Source: JABDII01 sp963815325
Lineage (GTDB): Bacteria > Gemmatimonadota > Gemmatimonadetes > Gemmatimonadales > GWC2-71-9
Assembly (NCBI GenBank): GCA_963815325.1
Contig: CAWFGG010000002.1
Span: 124,001-188,000 of the forward strand
Direction: 5' to 3'
Length of the DNA stretch: 64,000 bases
Under the pieces are notes generated by a model. It searched no databases. It was not told the origin of the DNA and saw nothing but the letters and a program-made list of their open reading frames with translations. Made by a program: the position numbers and the translations under genes. The first letter of the stretch is position 1. Each line of letters opens with the position of its first letter. This document shows positions 34,011-43,426 of this stretch, one piece after another.

Positions 34011-35318
34011 CAAGAACTCGTCAATTTCTCTCGCCGCCTTCTTTCCGTCCGCGGCCGCATTCACGATCTCGGCGCCGCCGCTCATGCAATCGCCCCCCAC
34101 GAAGACATGGGGCTTCTCACTGCGCAGGCGATCGCCCTCGAGGACGAGACCGGCATTCTTCGCAAACTCACTCCGCGGCGCCTGACCGACTGCCTTGATC
34201 ACCATGTCACACGGGATCACAAGCTCCGAGCCGGGTACCTCGACCGGTCGGCGGCGTCCGTCGGGGCCCGGCGGGCCGGGCTCGGTCCGGACGCACTCGA
34301 GCCCCGTGACCCACTCCTCTCCGACCACACGTTTCGGCGCCGTGGAGAACCGGAACTCGCACCCATCGCGTTGCGCCAGTTCATACTCATAGTCGTACGC
34401 CGGCATCTCGCCCCGCCCTCGGCGATACACGATGGTCGCGTGCTCGGCACCGAGCCGCTTGGCCTGGGTCACGGCGTCGATCGCGGTATTGCCGGCCCCG
34501 ATCACCACCACCCGGCGACCGACTCTAGTCTCGGCGTAGGGATGGGTCTTCAGATGTTCGATGAAGGCTAGGGCTTCGAACACTCCCGGTAGGTCCTCCC
34601 CTGGAAGTCCGAGCCCACGCGTGGCGCCCAACCCAACCGCGATGAGGACGGCGTCGAAGTCACGCTCCAGGTCCGTAAACGGGAAGTCTCGCCCCACCAT
34701 GACACCCGTCTTGATGTCCACTCCCAGATCGATAATCATCTCGACCTCTGCCAGGGCCGTCGCCGGGCGCATCTTGTATTCGGCAATTCCGTAAGTGTTG
34801 AGCCCGCCGGGCTTGGCGTTGGCCTCATAGACGGTCACCGCATAGCCCAGGCGCCGCAGGTCCTGCGCGCATGACAAGCCGGCGGGACCCGCGCCCACGA
34901 TGGCCACAGACTTGCCGTTGGCGCGACCAGGCTCGAACAACCGGAGCCGGTGTTCGAGAGCGTAGTCCGTGGCATGCCGCTGGAGCAGCGCGATTTTGAT
35001 CGGTTGCTCGTCCCGAGCGTTCAACACACACGCACCCTCGCACAGTACTTCCACCGGACACGCCCGGGCGCAGGAGTGGCCCATGGGGTTCGCGTCGAGA
35101 ATGACCCTCGCCGAGCCCCGGAGGTTGTCGGTTTCTATCTTCTTGATGAAGGCCGGGACGTCGATGTGCGTCGGACACGCGTGGGTACACGGCGCATCGT
35201 AGCAAAACAGGCACTTCGATGCCTCGAGCAGCGCTGCGTCCGGCGTGAGCGGGGGGGCGATGTCGGCAAACCGTCCTTCGAGCTCCTCGGCCGGGAGCGG
35301 AGGCAGGAAATCGGTCAT
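33993..35318 (-). CDS. preT: Dihydropyrimidine dehydrogenase subunit PreT
   Basis: 441 residues of the GltD-like family: N-terminal Fe-S domain with Cys motifs (CLFCYDAPCTHACP and CARACPVEVLCEGAC), FAD site VAIVGAGPAGLSCAQDL (about 134-150) and NAD(P) site VVIGAGNTAIDA. It passes electrons from NADH to PreA. It overlaps the permease gene by ATGA. The last four residues come from an intergenic repeat, so the native C-terminus may have been slightly changed. Confidence 0.92.
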   Translation of the reverse strand: MTDFLPPLPAEELEGRFADIAPPLTPDAALLEASKCLFCYDAPCTHACPTHIDVPAFIKKIETDNLRGSARVILDANPMGHSCARACPVEVLCEGACVLNARDEQPIKIALLQRHATDYALEHRLRLFEPGRANGKSVAIVGAGPAGLSCAQDLRRLGYAVTVYEANAKPGGLNTYGIAEYKMRPATALAEVEMIIDLGVDIKTGVMVGRDFPFTDLERDFDAVLIAVGLGATRGLGLPGEDLPGVFEALAFIEHLKTHPYAETRVGRRVVVIGAGNTAIDAVTQAKRLGAEHATIVYRRGRGEMPAYDYEYELAQRDGCEFRFSTAPKRVVGEEWVTGLECVRTEPGPPGPDGRRRPVEVPGSELVIPCDMVIKAVGQAPRSEFAKNAGLVLEGDRLRSEKPHVFVGGDCMSGGAEIVNAAADGKKAAREIDEFLTGSRK

Positions 35319-36814
35319 TCGGTTGCGACCCCCACGGCGCGCGCGGGAGCGGCGCCCATGACGCGCATCCCGAGCATGTACACCACGGCCGCCAGCCCGA
35401 AGCCGACGAACCAGGCCCAGTCGTAGATGCCCTGGAAAAAGGAGGAGACTTCGACCACCTGGAGGGCGGCCAGGAATCCGGGGATATTCGGGGCGATCCC
35501 GAGAACCAGGGCCACCATCGCGACCCAGTTGACTCCGCCTTGGTAGGCATAGATACCGTCCCGCCGATAGAGCGCCTCGACATCGAGCCGGCTGTTTCGC
35601 AGGAAGAAGTAGTCGGTGATCATGATGCCGGCCACCGGCCCGAGGAGGGCTCCGTATCCGATGAGCCAGGCGAAGATGTAGGCCGCGGCATCGCTATAGA
35701 GGCGCCATGGCATCATCAGGATTCCGATCACCGCCGTGATGATGACGCCGGTCTTGAAGGAGATCTTGGTCGGCGCGACGTTGCTGAACCCGTTGGCGGG
35801 GGCCACGACGTTGGCCGCAATGTTGGTGGTCAAGGTCGCGATAGCCAGTCCGAGCATGGCGATGATCACGGTGACGGGCCCCCCAACCCGCGACATGAGC
35901 TCGATGGGATCGGAGATGCGGGCCCCGAAGATCACCACCGTGGCGCTGGTGACGGCGGCGCCGATGAAACTGAACAGCGCCATTGTCACTGGAAGCCCGA
36001 TGGCCTGTCCCACGATCTGGTCGCGCTGCGACTTGGCATATCGCGAAAAATCGGGAATCGACAACGCCATCGTCCCCCAGAATGCCACGGCCGATGTGAG
36101 TCCGGCGCCGAACACTGCCGTCACACCCGCGTGCGTCTCTTCAGTCGCCGGGGGGTTCACCAACATCGGTCCGAGCCCGCCCGAACGGATCCAGGCCCAG
36201 GCGAAGAGGGCGATACCGACCGCCAGCAGAAACGGCGACCCGTAGGTCTCCAGAAACTTGATGGACTCCATGCCCCTCAACGCAATCCATAGGTTGAGTG
36301 CCCAGAAGAGTAGGAAGCAGAAGAGCTCCCCGGTGCCCAACCCCATCCAACCGGGCAGAATCCCGGGTAGCATCGCGATCCCCGGCCACATCACCTCCAG
36401 CAACTTGAAGATGGCAAAGCCACCGATCCAGGTCTGAATTCCGAACCAGCCGCACGCGACGATTGCGCGCAGCAGTGCCGGCACGTTGGCGCCGAAGACC
36501 CCGAACGACGCCCGGGTGAGCACCGGGAACGGAATGCCGTACCGGGTACCGGCGTGGGAGATGAGCGCGATAGGTATGAGGACGATCAAATTGCCGAGCA
36601 CGACCGACCCGACCGCCGCTTGCCAGGTCCACCCACGATCTACCAAGCTACTCGCCAGCGTGTAGGTCGGGATCGTGATCGCCATGCCCACCCAGAGGGC
36701 CGCCATGTTCCACAGTCCCCAGGTCCGATGGCTCGCGTCGACCGGGAGGAGATCGGCATTCGCGAGTCGGTCGTCCGGTCCGCGCATCGCCGGATCGGCG
36801 TCTGCCGCGCTCAC
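35315..36814 (-). CDS. NCS1-family nucleobase/hydantoin permease
   Basis: 499 residues with about 12 membrane segments and the NCS1 features NMAALWVGMAITIPTYTLAS, the PVLTRASFGVFGAN loop and GWFGIQTWIGG, as in Mhp1 and allantoin/uracil permeases. It imports a nucleobase, hydantoin or allantoin with a cation. Position inside the pyrimidine operon, overlapping both neighbours by four bases, argues for uracil, thymine or a dihydropyrimidine as substrate. Confidence 0.9.
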   Translation of the reverse strand: MSAADADPAMRGPDDRLANADLLPVDASHRTWGLWNMAALWVGMAITIPTYTLASSLVDRGWTWQAAVGSVVLGNLIVLIPIALISHAGTRYGIPFPVLTRASFGVFGANVPALLRAIVACGWFGIQTWIGGFAIFKLLEVMWPGIAMLPGILPGWMGLGTGELFCFLLFWALNLWIALRGMESIKFLETYGSPFLLAVGIALFAWAWIRSGGLGPMLVNPPATEETHAGVTAVFGAGLTSAVAFWGTMALSIPDFSRYAKSQRDQIVGQAIGLPVTMALFSFIGAAVTSATVVIFGARISDPIELMSRVGGPVTVIIAMLGLAIATLTTNIAANVVAPANGFSNVAPTKISFKTGVIITAVIGILMMPWRLYSDAAAYIFAWLIGYGALLGPVAGIMITDYFFLRNSRLDVEALYRRDGIYAYQGGVNWVAMVALVLGIAPNIPGFLAALQVVEVSSFFQGIYDWAWFVGFGLAAVVYMLGMRVMGAAPARAVGVATE

Positions 36815-38097
36815 TTCACCTCCGCCAGCGCCAAACCCATCCGCCGTATCCCGTCATCGATCTCGCTCTCGGTCACCAGCATGGACGGCGCCAGCCGGAT
36901 GACATTGCCATAGAGGCCGCCCTTCCCGATCAGGAGCCCGTGCCGCTTGGCCGCCTCGTGGAATTGGGCGGTCCGTCTCGCTGACGGCTCCTTGGTCTTC
37001 CGGTCTTCCACCAGCTCGATGGCCTGCATCAGGCCCATGCCGCGCACGTCTCCGATGAACGCGTATTGCTCACGGAACGCCTCCAGGGCTCGGCGAAGTT
37101 GGGCGCCGCGTGCCGCGGAGCGCCGGGGCACATTCTCGCTTTCCATGGTTTCGAGCGTGGCCTCCGCAGCCGCCATCGAGATCGGATTCCCGCCGAACGT
37201 CGAGAGCGAGAGCCCGGTGAAGGCGCCGGCCACTTCGTCCGTGGCGATGGTGGCGCCCACCGGGAATCCGTTGGCGATACTCTTGGCGAAGGTCATGATC
37301 TCAGGCTCGACCCCCCAATGCTCGATGCCACACCAATGGTCTCCCGTGCGACCGAATCCGGTCTGGACCTCGTCGCAGATGAACACGCCGCCGTACTTCC
37401 GAATGATGCCCACCGCGATTTCGAAATACTCCTTTGGCGGCGTAATGAAGCCGCCGACTCCCTGGATCGGCTCCGCCATGAAGGCGGCCGGTTTGCCGTT
37501 GGTCGAGGTGCGGATGAGCTCTTCCAGATCCTGGGCACACTTCACTTCGCAGGAGGGATAGGTCAATCCGAGGGGACACCGGTAGCAATAGGGCGACAGC
37601 CCGTGCTTGATGCCGGGGACCTGCGCGGGGATGAGCCGCCAGGGGCTGTGACCGGTGATCGCGATGGCCTGGAGGCTCCGGCCGGCGTAGCTGTGGCGGA
37701 GGACGATGAGCTCCTGGCTGCCGGTGAAGATCTTGGCCAGGAGAATGGCGGTCTCGTCCGCCTCGGTGCCGCTGGTGGTGAAGAAACTCTTCTTGAGCTT
37801 GCCCGGCGTCATGGCGGCCAACCGCTCCGCAACGCGGATCTGCTCCTGCGTCACGTACAGGCTCGAGGTGTGCTCCAGCCGGGCGATCTGTTCCTGCACC
37901 CGTTGCACCACGTGCGGGTGGCTGTGCCCCAGGCCGAGGGTGACGATCCCGCCGAAGAAGTCGAGGTACTCACGGCCATCGGCATCGCGAACGCAGCAGC
38001 CCTGCCCCGCCGTCAAGACCACCGGCTCCTCGTAGTATGTGGCGACACACGGGAACAGAAACTCCTTGTGCTTGGCGCGAGCGGTTGCGGAGTCCAT
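36811..38097 (-). CDS. Class-III aminotransferase (beta-alanine/AGXT2-like)
   Basis: 428 residues, PLP fold type I. The PLP Lys is in TFAKSIANGFPVGA, with FICDEVQTGFGRTG before it and TTSGTEADETAI near residue 107. An unusual Cys-rich stretch YCYRCPLGLTYPSCEVKC (about 170-190) is typical of the AGXT2 / (R)-3-amino-2-methylpropionate transaminase group. It would convert beta-alanine or 3-aminoisobutyrate to malonate or methylmalonate semialdehyde. This fits between the ureidopropionase (38146) and the MmsA-like dehydrogenase (39542). Confidence 0.88.
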   Translation of the reverse strand: MDSATARAKHKEFLFPCVATYYEEPVVLTAGQGCCVRDADGREYLDFFGGIVTLGLGHSHPHVVQRVQEQIARLEHTSSLYVTQEQIRVAERLAAMTPGKLKKSFFTTSGTEADETAILLAKIFTGSQELIVLRHSYAGRSLQAIAITGHSPWRLIPAQVPGIKHGLSPYCYRCPLGLTYPSCEVKCAQDLEELIRTSTNGKPAAFMAEPIQGVGGFITPPKEYFEIAVGIIRKYGGVFICDEVQTGFGRTGDHWCGIEHWGVEPEIMTFAKSIANGFPVGATIATDEVAGAFTGLSLSTFGGNPISMAAAEATLETMESENVPRRSAARGAQLRRALEAFREQYAFIGDVRGMGLMQAIELVEDRKTKEPSARRTAQFHEAAKRHGLLIGKGGLYGNVIRLAPSMLVTESEIDDGIRRMGLALAEVK

Positions 38098-38145
38098 GGG
38101 TGATCCGAAGCAAAGGTGAGGGACGAGGAGAACTGGGGAGACTCC

Positions 38146-39015
38146 CTAGGGCAGTTGCTCCACCATGTCCTGGTAGGTGTCCGGCCGGCGGTCCCGGAAG
38201 AATTGCCAGGTCCGCCGCACCTCTTCGATCATGTCGAGATCCATCTCCGCCACGATCAGCTCATCCTGGTCCTCGCTGCCTTCGGCCAGAGTGGCCCCGC
38301 GCGGATCGACGAAATAGCTGGTGCCATAGAATTCACCGATGTTCCATGGGGCTTCGGTCCCGACCCGGTTGATGCACCCCATGAAGTACCCGTTGGCGAC
38401 GGCGTGGGCCGGCTGCTCCAGCTTCCAGAGATACTGCGACAACCCCTTGACCGTGGCGGACGGGTTGAAGACGATCTCCGCGCCGTTGAGGCCAAGCAGG
38501 CGGGCGCCCTCGGGAAAGTGCCGGTCGTAGCAGATGTACACCCCGATCGTGGCGTAGCGCGTCTTGAATGTCGGGTATCCCAGGTTGCCGGGTTTGAAGA
38601 AGAATTTTTCCCAAAACCCAGATGTGTGCGGAATGTGATTCTTACGGTACTTGCCCAGGTACGAACCATCGGCGTCGATCACGGCGGCAGTGTTGTAATA
38701 CACTCCGGCCATTTCCCGTTCGTAAATCGGGACGATCATCGCCATGCCGTGTTTCTTCGCGATTCCCTGCATCATCTCGATGGTGGGCCCCGGAATAGGC
38801 TCGGCAATGTCGCACCACTTGCTGTCCTGGCTGGGACAGAAATAGGGGCCGTTGAACATCTCCTGGAGGCAGAGGATCTGGACGCCCCGCTTCCCCGCCT
38901 CTTCGATGAACGGGAGGTGCTTCTCCGTCATCGCCTGCCGGACCTTGGCGACGGGCGCGTCGGGGTCGTTGATGGGGTTGGAGAGCTGGATGAGGCCGCA
39001 GGTAACCTTGCGCAT
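38146..39015 (-). CDS. Beta-ureidopropionase (carbon-nitrogen hydrolase)
   Basis: 289 residues of the nitrilase superfamily with the catalytic triad Glu52 (LQEMFNGPYF), Lys125 (GKYRKNHIPH) and Cys162 (VYICYDRHFPEG). The sequence is close to N-carbamoyl-beta-alanine amidohydrolases. It releases ammonia and CO2 from N-carbamoyl-beta-alanine, the third step of reductive pyrimidine degradation. It begins the operon that continues with the aminotransferase (48-base gap), permease, preT and preA. Confidence 0.9.
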   Translation of the reverse strand: MRKVTCGLIQLSNPINDPDAPVAKVRQAMTEKHLPFIEEAGKRGVQILCLQEMFNGPYFCPSQDSKWCDIAEPIPGPTIEMMQGIAKKHGMAMIVPIYEREMAGVYYNTAAVIDADGSYLGKYRKNHIPHTSGFWEKFFFKPGNLGYPTFKTRYATIGVYICYDRHFPEGARLLGLNGAEIVFNPSATVKGLSQYLWKLEQPAHAVANGYFMGCINRVGTEAPWNIGEFYGTSYFVDPRGATLAEGSEDQDELIVAEMDLDMIEEVRRTWQFFRDRRPDTYQDMVEQLP

Positions 39016-39024
39016 GGTTCCTCA

Positions 39025-39060
39025 GGAGACGGGTCGTAGGATGTAGGAGGTAGGAAGTAG
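39025..39060. repeat. GTAGGAAG-type short repeat tract
   Basis: GTAGGATGTAGGAGGTAGGAAG units upstream of the ureidopropionase gene. Same family as 9141-9173. Confidence 0.55.
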
Positions 39061-39131
39061 GTGCACGAACACGGTCATCCTCGCGATGTTCAGATTCTCC
39101 GCTCGGCATTCTCCGATGATAAAGTCCCTCA

Positions 39132-39491
39132 GTGAACAGGTACAAGTCCCTCAAGGCGTGGCAGCGCGCCCACGCACTTGCGTTTCTGACCCTGCGGGTC
39201 ACGGATGCAGCCTACCAACCGCGAGCTCGAGGCCTTTTCGACCAGATCCGGAGGGCTGCTGTCTCCGTCGAGGCCAATATCGTTGAGGGCTATGCCCTCA
39301 ATACCCCGGGCCTGTTTCGCCGCCACCTGCGGATCGCCTTGGCCTCGGCTGCCGAGGTCGAATGCCTCACGGCCCTGGCAGCTGAACTGAACTATCTTTC
39401 CCCTCAGACCTCAGAGCAGGTCACTGCCGCGACCGGACACGTGATGCGGCTCGTTACAGGCTTACTTCGCTCTCTTCGCCATCCCTCCTAA
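39132..39491 (+). CDS. Four-helix-bundle protein (23S rRNA intervening-sequence family)
   Basis: 119 residues with the family pattern SLKAWQRAHALAFL, LFDQIRRAAVSVEANIVEGYA, LFRRHLRIALASAAEVECL. Such proteins form small pentameric bundles; they were first found inside 23S rRNA intervening sequences but most lie free in genomes and have no proven role. It sits alone, opposite in direction to all neighbours, and is flanked on both sides by TACTCC-type repeats, which suggests a mobile or inserted cassette. The stop overlaps the downstream repeat. Confidence 0.85.
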   Translation: MNRYKSLKAWQRAHALAFLTLRVTDAAYQPRARGLFDQIRRAAVSVEANIVEGYALNTPGLFRRHLRIALASAAEVECLTALAAELNYLSPQTSEQVTAATGHVMRLVTGLLRSLRHPS

Positions 39492-39540
39492 CTCCTACCG
39501 CCTAGTTCCTACCTCCCTACCTCCCTACCTCCCTGCTTCT
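39480..39540. repeat. CTACCTCC-type repeat tract
   Basis: About seven units CTACCTCC/CTCCTACC fill the space between the four-helix-bundle stop and the mmsA stop. Same dispersed family. Confidence 0.65.
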
Positions 39541-39541
39541 C

Positions 39542-41003
39542 TCACCACCTCGAAATCACGACTTTCTTGTCGGTGTAGAACTCGATCGAGTCCGAGCCGT
39601 GCGCCTTGAGATCCCCGTAGAAGGATCCCTTGGTGCCGCCGAACGGGAAGAACGCCATGGGCGCCGCCACCCCGATGTTGACGCCGATCATGCTCACCCC
39701 AACCCGGTAGCGGAATTCGCGAGCCGCCTTGCCACTGGTGGTGAAGATCGAGGTGGCGTTGGCGAAGCCGGAGCGCTGGATCATCTGAATGGCTTGATCC
39801 AGGTCGCCCACCTGGGTGACCGACGCCACGGGGCCGAAGATCTCTTCGTGCCCGATGGTCATGTCCGGGTCCACCCCGTCGAACACTGTGGGCCCGACGA
39901 AATGGCCGTCCGGATAGCTCGCGACCCGGGTGCCTCGGCCGTCCAGCAACAGTTTCGCCCCGTCGGCCTCGCCCGCATCGACGTAGCCGAGCACACGCTC
40001 CTTGTGGCGCCGAGACACGACGGGTCCCATTGTCACGTCCGCATCCATTCCGTTTCCGAGCTGTGAGGCTCGAGGCGGCATCGACCAGCCGGTCGCGGAA
40101 CGGCTCGTAGGCCTTCCCGGTGGCGACCACCACGCTACCCGCCAGGCATCGCTGACCGGCGCAGCCGAAGATCGACTCGGTCACGTTCTCGACGCTCTGC
40201 GCGAGGTCGGCATCCGGCATGATGACGATATGGTTCTTGGCACCGCCGAGCGCCTGCACCCGCTTGCCGGTTCTGGCTGCCTCCTGATAGACGTGCCGGG
40301 CCACCGGGGAGGACCCGACGAAGGAGATGCCGGCTATGCCGGGATGGGCCAGGAGAGCGTTGACGGCATCCTTCCCGCCGTGCACCAGGTTCAAGACGCC
40401 CGGCGGTATCCCTGCCTCATGCGCCAACTCGACGATCCGGGTCGGCGAGAACGGTACCTGCTCGCTCGGCTTGAGGATGAAGGTGTTGCCCGTGGCGATG
40501 GCGTAGGGCCAGAACCAGAGCGGCACCATGGCGGGAAAGTTGAACGGCGTGACCGCCGCGAACACACCGAGTGGTTGCCGGATGTATTCGCAATCGATAC
40601 CAGTAGCGATGTCCTCGAGCGTTCGGCCCATCATGAGGGTGGGAATGCCGCAGGCATGCTCGACGTTCTCGATGCCACGCCGGACGGAGCCGCGCGACTC
40701 GCTCAGGATCTTGCCGTTCTCGCGGGTCACCGTAGCCGCCAGCTCTTCGAAATGCTCTTCCAGGAGGGCCTTGAAGCCGAAGAGGTAGCGGGCCCGTACA
40801 ACGGGTGGGACCTCACGCCAGGTGAGAAATGCGTGCTGGGCCGCGGCCACCGCCTGGTCGACGTCGCCTGCCGTCGAGAGCGGTACCTGCCCGAGCGCGT
40901 CCCCGGTGGCGGGGTTGGTGATGTCGAGGTACTCGGTGGCCTGGGCGCTGACCCACTCGCCGCCGATGTAGTTCCTGAGTGTCGTCGTCTTGGTGGTTGC
41001 CAT
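39542..41003 (-). pseudogene. mmsA: Methylmalonate/malonate-semialdehyde dehydrogenase (MmsA-like), one frameshift
   Basis: The protein reads from 41003 to about 40065, then continues in another frame to 39542; joined it is about 487 residues, the full MmsA length. It has PFNFPAMVPLWFWPYA, the family-typical LGGAKNHIVIMPDAD and the catalytic Cys in CAGQRCLAGS. MmsA enzymes are CoA-acylating and convert malonate or methylmalonate semialdehyde to acetyl- or propionyl-CoA, the last step after the nearby aminotransferase. The break (near CTCACAGCTCGGAAAC) is a one-base change and everything on both sides is conserved. So it may be a sequencing error. Confidence 0.85.
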
Positions 41004-41016
41004 GGATCCATTTGGA

Positions 41017-41061
41017 AAAGAGAAGGACCGGTCGCGTCTGGCTCGCGGAGACCGGTCCTTC
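41017..41061 (-). terminator. 12-bp hairpin between the sugar dehydrogenase and mmsA
   Basis: Perfect arms GAAGGACCGGTC and GACCGGTCCTTC (41022-41033 and 41050-41061), followed on the minus strand by TCTTTTCC. It fits a terminator for the sugar-dehydrogenase gene. Its base ends only 18 bases before the mmsA ATG, so it may instead act as a leader structure of mmsA. Confidence 0.6.
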
Positions 41062-41136
41062 ACAAGGTGAGACTGACGGGAAAGGTTGTCAACCTCTTGC
41101 AGGAAAAGAGGTTGTCACCGACATCCCGAGTGCCGT

Positions 41137-42599
41137 TCAGGGCACGATACGGTACACCGAACCTGACCCTACCAGAATGTACACTTCGCCCTGGGCGTCC
41201 TCCCCGAAGCTCGTGATCGAACCGCTGGGCGCCAGGGTCGGCCACTCCTCTCGGTCCACCGCTTGTCCGCCTTGCATCCGGAAGCTCCGGACCCATCCCT
41301 GGCACCAATCCGCGTAGAGATAGCGGCCCTGGAGCGCAGGGACAGCGGGACCGCGGTAGACATACCCTCCGGTGACCGAACACCCCTGGGAATGGTCGTA
41401 GTCCAGCACCGGAAGCGTCAGGCCCGTTTGATTGCACCCGCTGCTCGGACTGAAGCAGATGGCGCCTTCCATGATGTTCCAACCGTAGTTCTCCCCACCC
41501 ATGCTCGATGTCGGCCTGGAAGTCAATCTCTTCCCGGGCACCTTGTCCTACGTCACCGATGTAGAGGTCGCCGGTCGTCCGGTCGAAACTGAAGCGCCAG
41601 GGATTCCGGACGCCGTAGGCCCAGATCTCACGCCGGAAGGTCTGACTCGAGGCGTAGGGATTGGTTGGGGGAATCGCGTACGGTGCGGCACCGTCGATGT
41701 CCAGCCGGAGAATCGATCCGAGCAGGGTCGTGCGATCTTGGCCGTTCCCTTGGGGGTCGCCGCCGGAACCACCATCTCCCAGCCCAACGTACAGGTATCC
41801 ATCGGGGCCGAAGGCCAGCATGCCGCCGTTGTGGTTGGTGAACGGTTGCGCGACGCCCAGGATCAGCTGCTCGCTGCCGCCATTAGCCACGTCCGGATCG
41901 GCCGAGACCGTGAAGCGGGACACCCGAGTGTCGCCGCTTTGGTTGGTGTAGTTGACGACGAAGATGCCGTTCTGGGCGTACTGCGGGTGGAATGCGAGCC
42001 CGAGGAGACCCTGCTCTCCACCGTTGGAGACCTGGGAGTTGATATCCAGGAAAGGGGTACTGAGTAGGGCGCCGTTCTTGACGATCCGGATGCGTCCGGC
42101 CTTCTCGACGATGAAGAGCCGGCGGTGTCTCCCGGCGGGGCCGTGAGGAACAGCGGTGTGGAGAGCCCGGAGGCAACCAGAGCAAGTGAGGGCGCCGGCG
42201 GCGGAGCTTGGCTAATGGTCAGGGTATCGACCACTCGAGCCGGACTCCCGGAGGCACCGGCCGCGGTCACGGTCAGGGTGTCGACATAGCTGCCGTCCGG
42301 AAGGCCTGCAGGGTCACGGGTCCACCGGAGCGTTCCGCTGCCCGTGCCGCTGGCGGTCGTCAGGGTCACCCAGGTCGCCTGCCCGGAGTGCGTAACGTTC
42401 CATGTTGCGGCACTCGCGCCGGGGCCGGTGAGCAAAACGTCGGTGGAGTCCGGCACGGGGTCGTACTGCCGCTTGCAACAGATGCATGCCGCCCGGCGGG
42501 CGATACGGCGAGCGTCAGCACGGCCGGGGGCGCGGTTGTGTCACTTGCACAGGCCCAAAGGAGGAGCAGGCTGAGCGGTGAAATAGTTGGCATCCTCAT
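41137..42599 (-). pseudogene. PQQ-dependent sugar dehydrogenase-like beta-propeller lipoprotein, frame broken
   Basis: Joined across three frame changes (near 42458, 42125 and 41510) it gives about 485 residues. A lipoprotein signal (LSLLLLWACAS) comes first, then an Ig-like/BACON-type domain (residues about 30-115, ATWNVTHSGQATWV), then a soluble glucose/sorbosone dehydrogenase propeller. The propeller shows LFIVEKAGRIRI, GLLGLAFHP, HNGGMLAFGPDGYLYVGLGDGG, GVRNPWRFSFD, GDVGQGAREEID and GGENYGWN. Such proteins oxidise sugars in the periplasm using PQQ. The N-terminal Ig-like domain probably anchors or displays it. Start at 42599 or 42593. Indels are single-base. Confidence 0.8.
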
Positions 42600-42763
42600 G
42601 GTGCATCCGGACTCAGGGAGACAGCTGGTGGAGTGGCGCAAGCTAATTGATGTCCCGCCCGGGCCGGCGGTGAGACGGCTCACACGACCGGGCTCCGGCG
42701 TGCGTGGCCAGCCGCGGTTAGCTTTCCCGGGTTGGCCGACCCGAGCCTCTCTCAGGAGCCGCG

Positions 42764-43045
42764 ATGGAGCAGAATTTGGAGACCGTGGTGCGGGATCGCT
42801 TGGCCATGATCCGAACCGAACTCGCGAATGAGCGGACCATCCTGGCATATGGACGCACCGCGGTCGTGTTCGGAGCCACCGGTATCGGTCTGGTGCATCT
42901 CTTCGAGTCGCCGGCCTTGATCTGGCTCGGCTGGGCCGGGATCGCGTGCGCAGTCGTCACCCTGGTGCTGGGCGTTGTCCGGTTCCGACATGCTCGACAC
43001 GAGATCGCGCACCGTCAGGACGGCCATGGGAGGAACCAGCCGTGA
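42764..43045 (+). CDS. DUF202 (YidH-like) membrane protein
   Basis: 93 residues with the DUF202 motif RTELANERTILAYGRTAVV followed by two membrane helices (VVFGATGIGLVHLF and LGWAGIACAVVTLVLGVV). Function unknown in the family. It starts a small cluster with the two uric-acid pathway genes (28-base gap), which is not a usual DUF202 context and may be accidental. Confidence 0.82.
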   Translation: MEQNLETVVRDRLAMIRTELANERTILAYGRTAVVFGATGIGLVHLFESPALIWLGWAGIACAVVTLVLGVVRFRHARHEIAHRQDGHGRNQP

Positions 43046-43073
43046 CCTCCGGCCACAGTCGAGCGAATGCCCC

Positions 43074-43421
43074 ATGACGGGCGCCGTGACCACCCACGTA
43101 CTGGACACCACGACCGGTACCCCGGCGGCCGGCATCGCCGTGGTCCTCGAGCGCAGATCTGCGCCCGGCTTATGGGAGGAGGTGGGCAGGTGCGCGACCG
43201 ATGCGGGTGGCCGCACGTCCTCGCTTCTCGGTTCGGGTCAGGCGCTCACCCTGGGCACGTACCGCCTCACTCTCGAAACACGCGGCTACTTCGGCGCCGT
43301 CGGGGTGTCATGTCTTTACCCCGAGATCGTCGTGGTCTTTGAGGTCGAGCATACCGATGAGCACTTCCATCTGCCGGTGCTTCTGAGCCCGTTCGCATTC
43401 TCCACCTATCGCGGAAGCTGA
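43074..43421 (+). CDS. uraH: 5-hydroxyisourate hydrolase
   Basis: 115 residues of the transthyretin-like family: THVLDTTTGTPAAGIAVVL at the start and the invariant C-terminal YRGS tetrapeptide. Conserved catalytic His (THVLD and the HFHLPVLLSP strand) and Arg are present. It hydrolyses 5-hydroxyisourate, the product of uricase, to OHCU. The ATG at 43074 is chosen because the family begins close to the THVLD motif. Uricase follows 5 bases later. The OHCU decarboxylase is not in the window. Confidence 0.93.
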   Translation: MTGAVTTHVLDTTTGTPAAGIAVVLERRSAPGLWEEVGRCATDAGGRTSSLLGSGQALTLGTYRLTLETRGYFGAVGVSCLYPEIVVVFEVEHTDEHFHLPVLLSPFAFSTYRGS

Positions 43422-43426
43422 CCATC

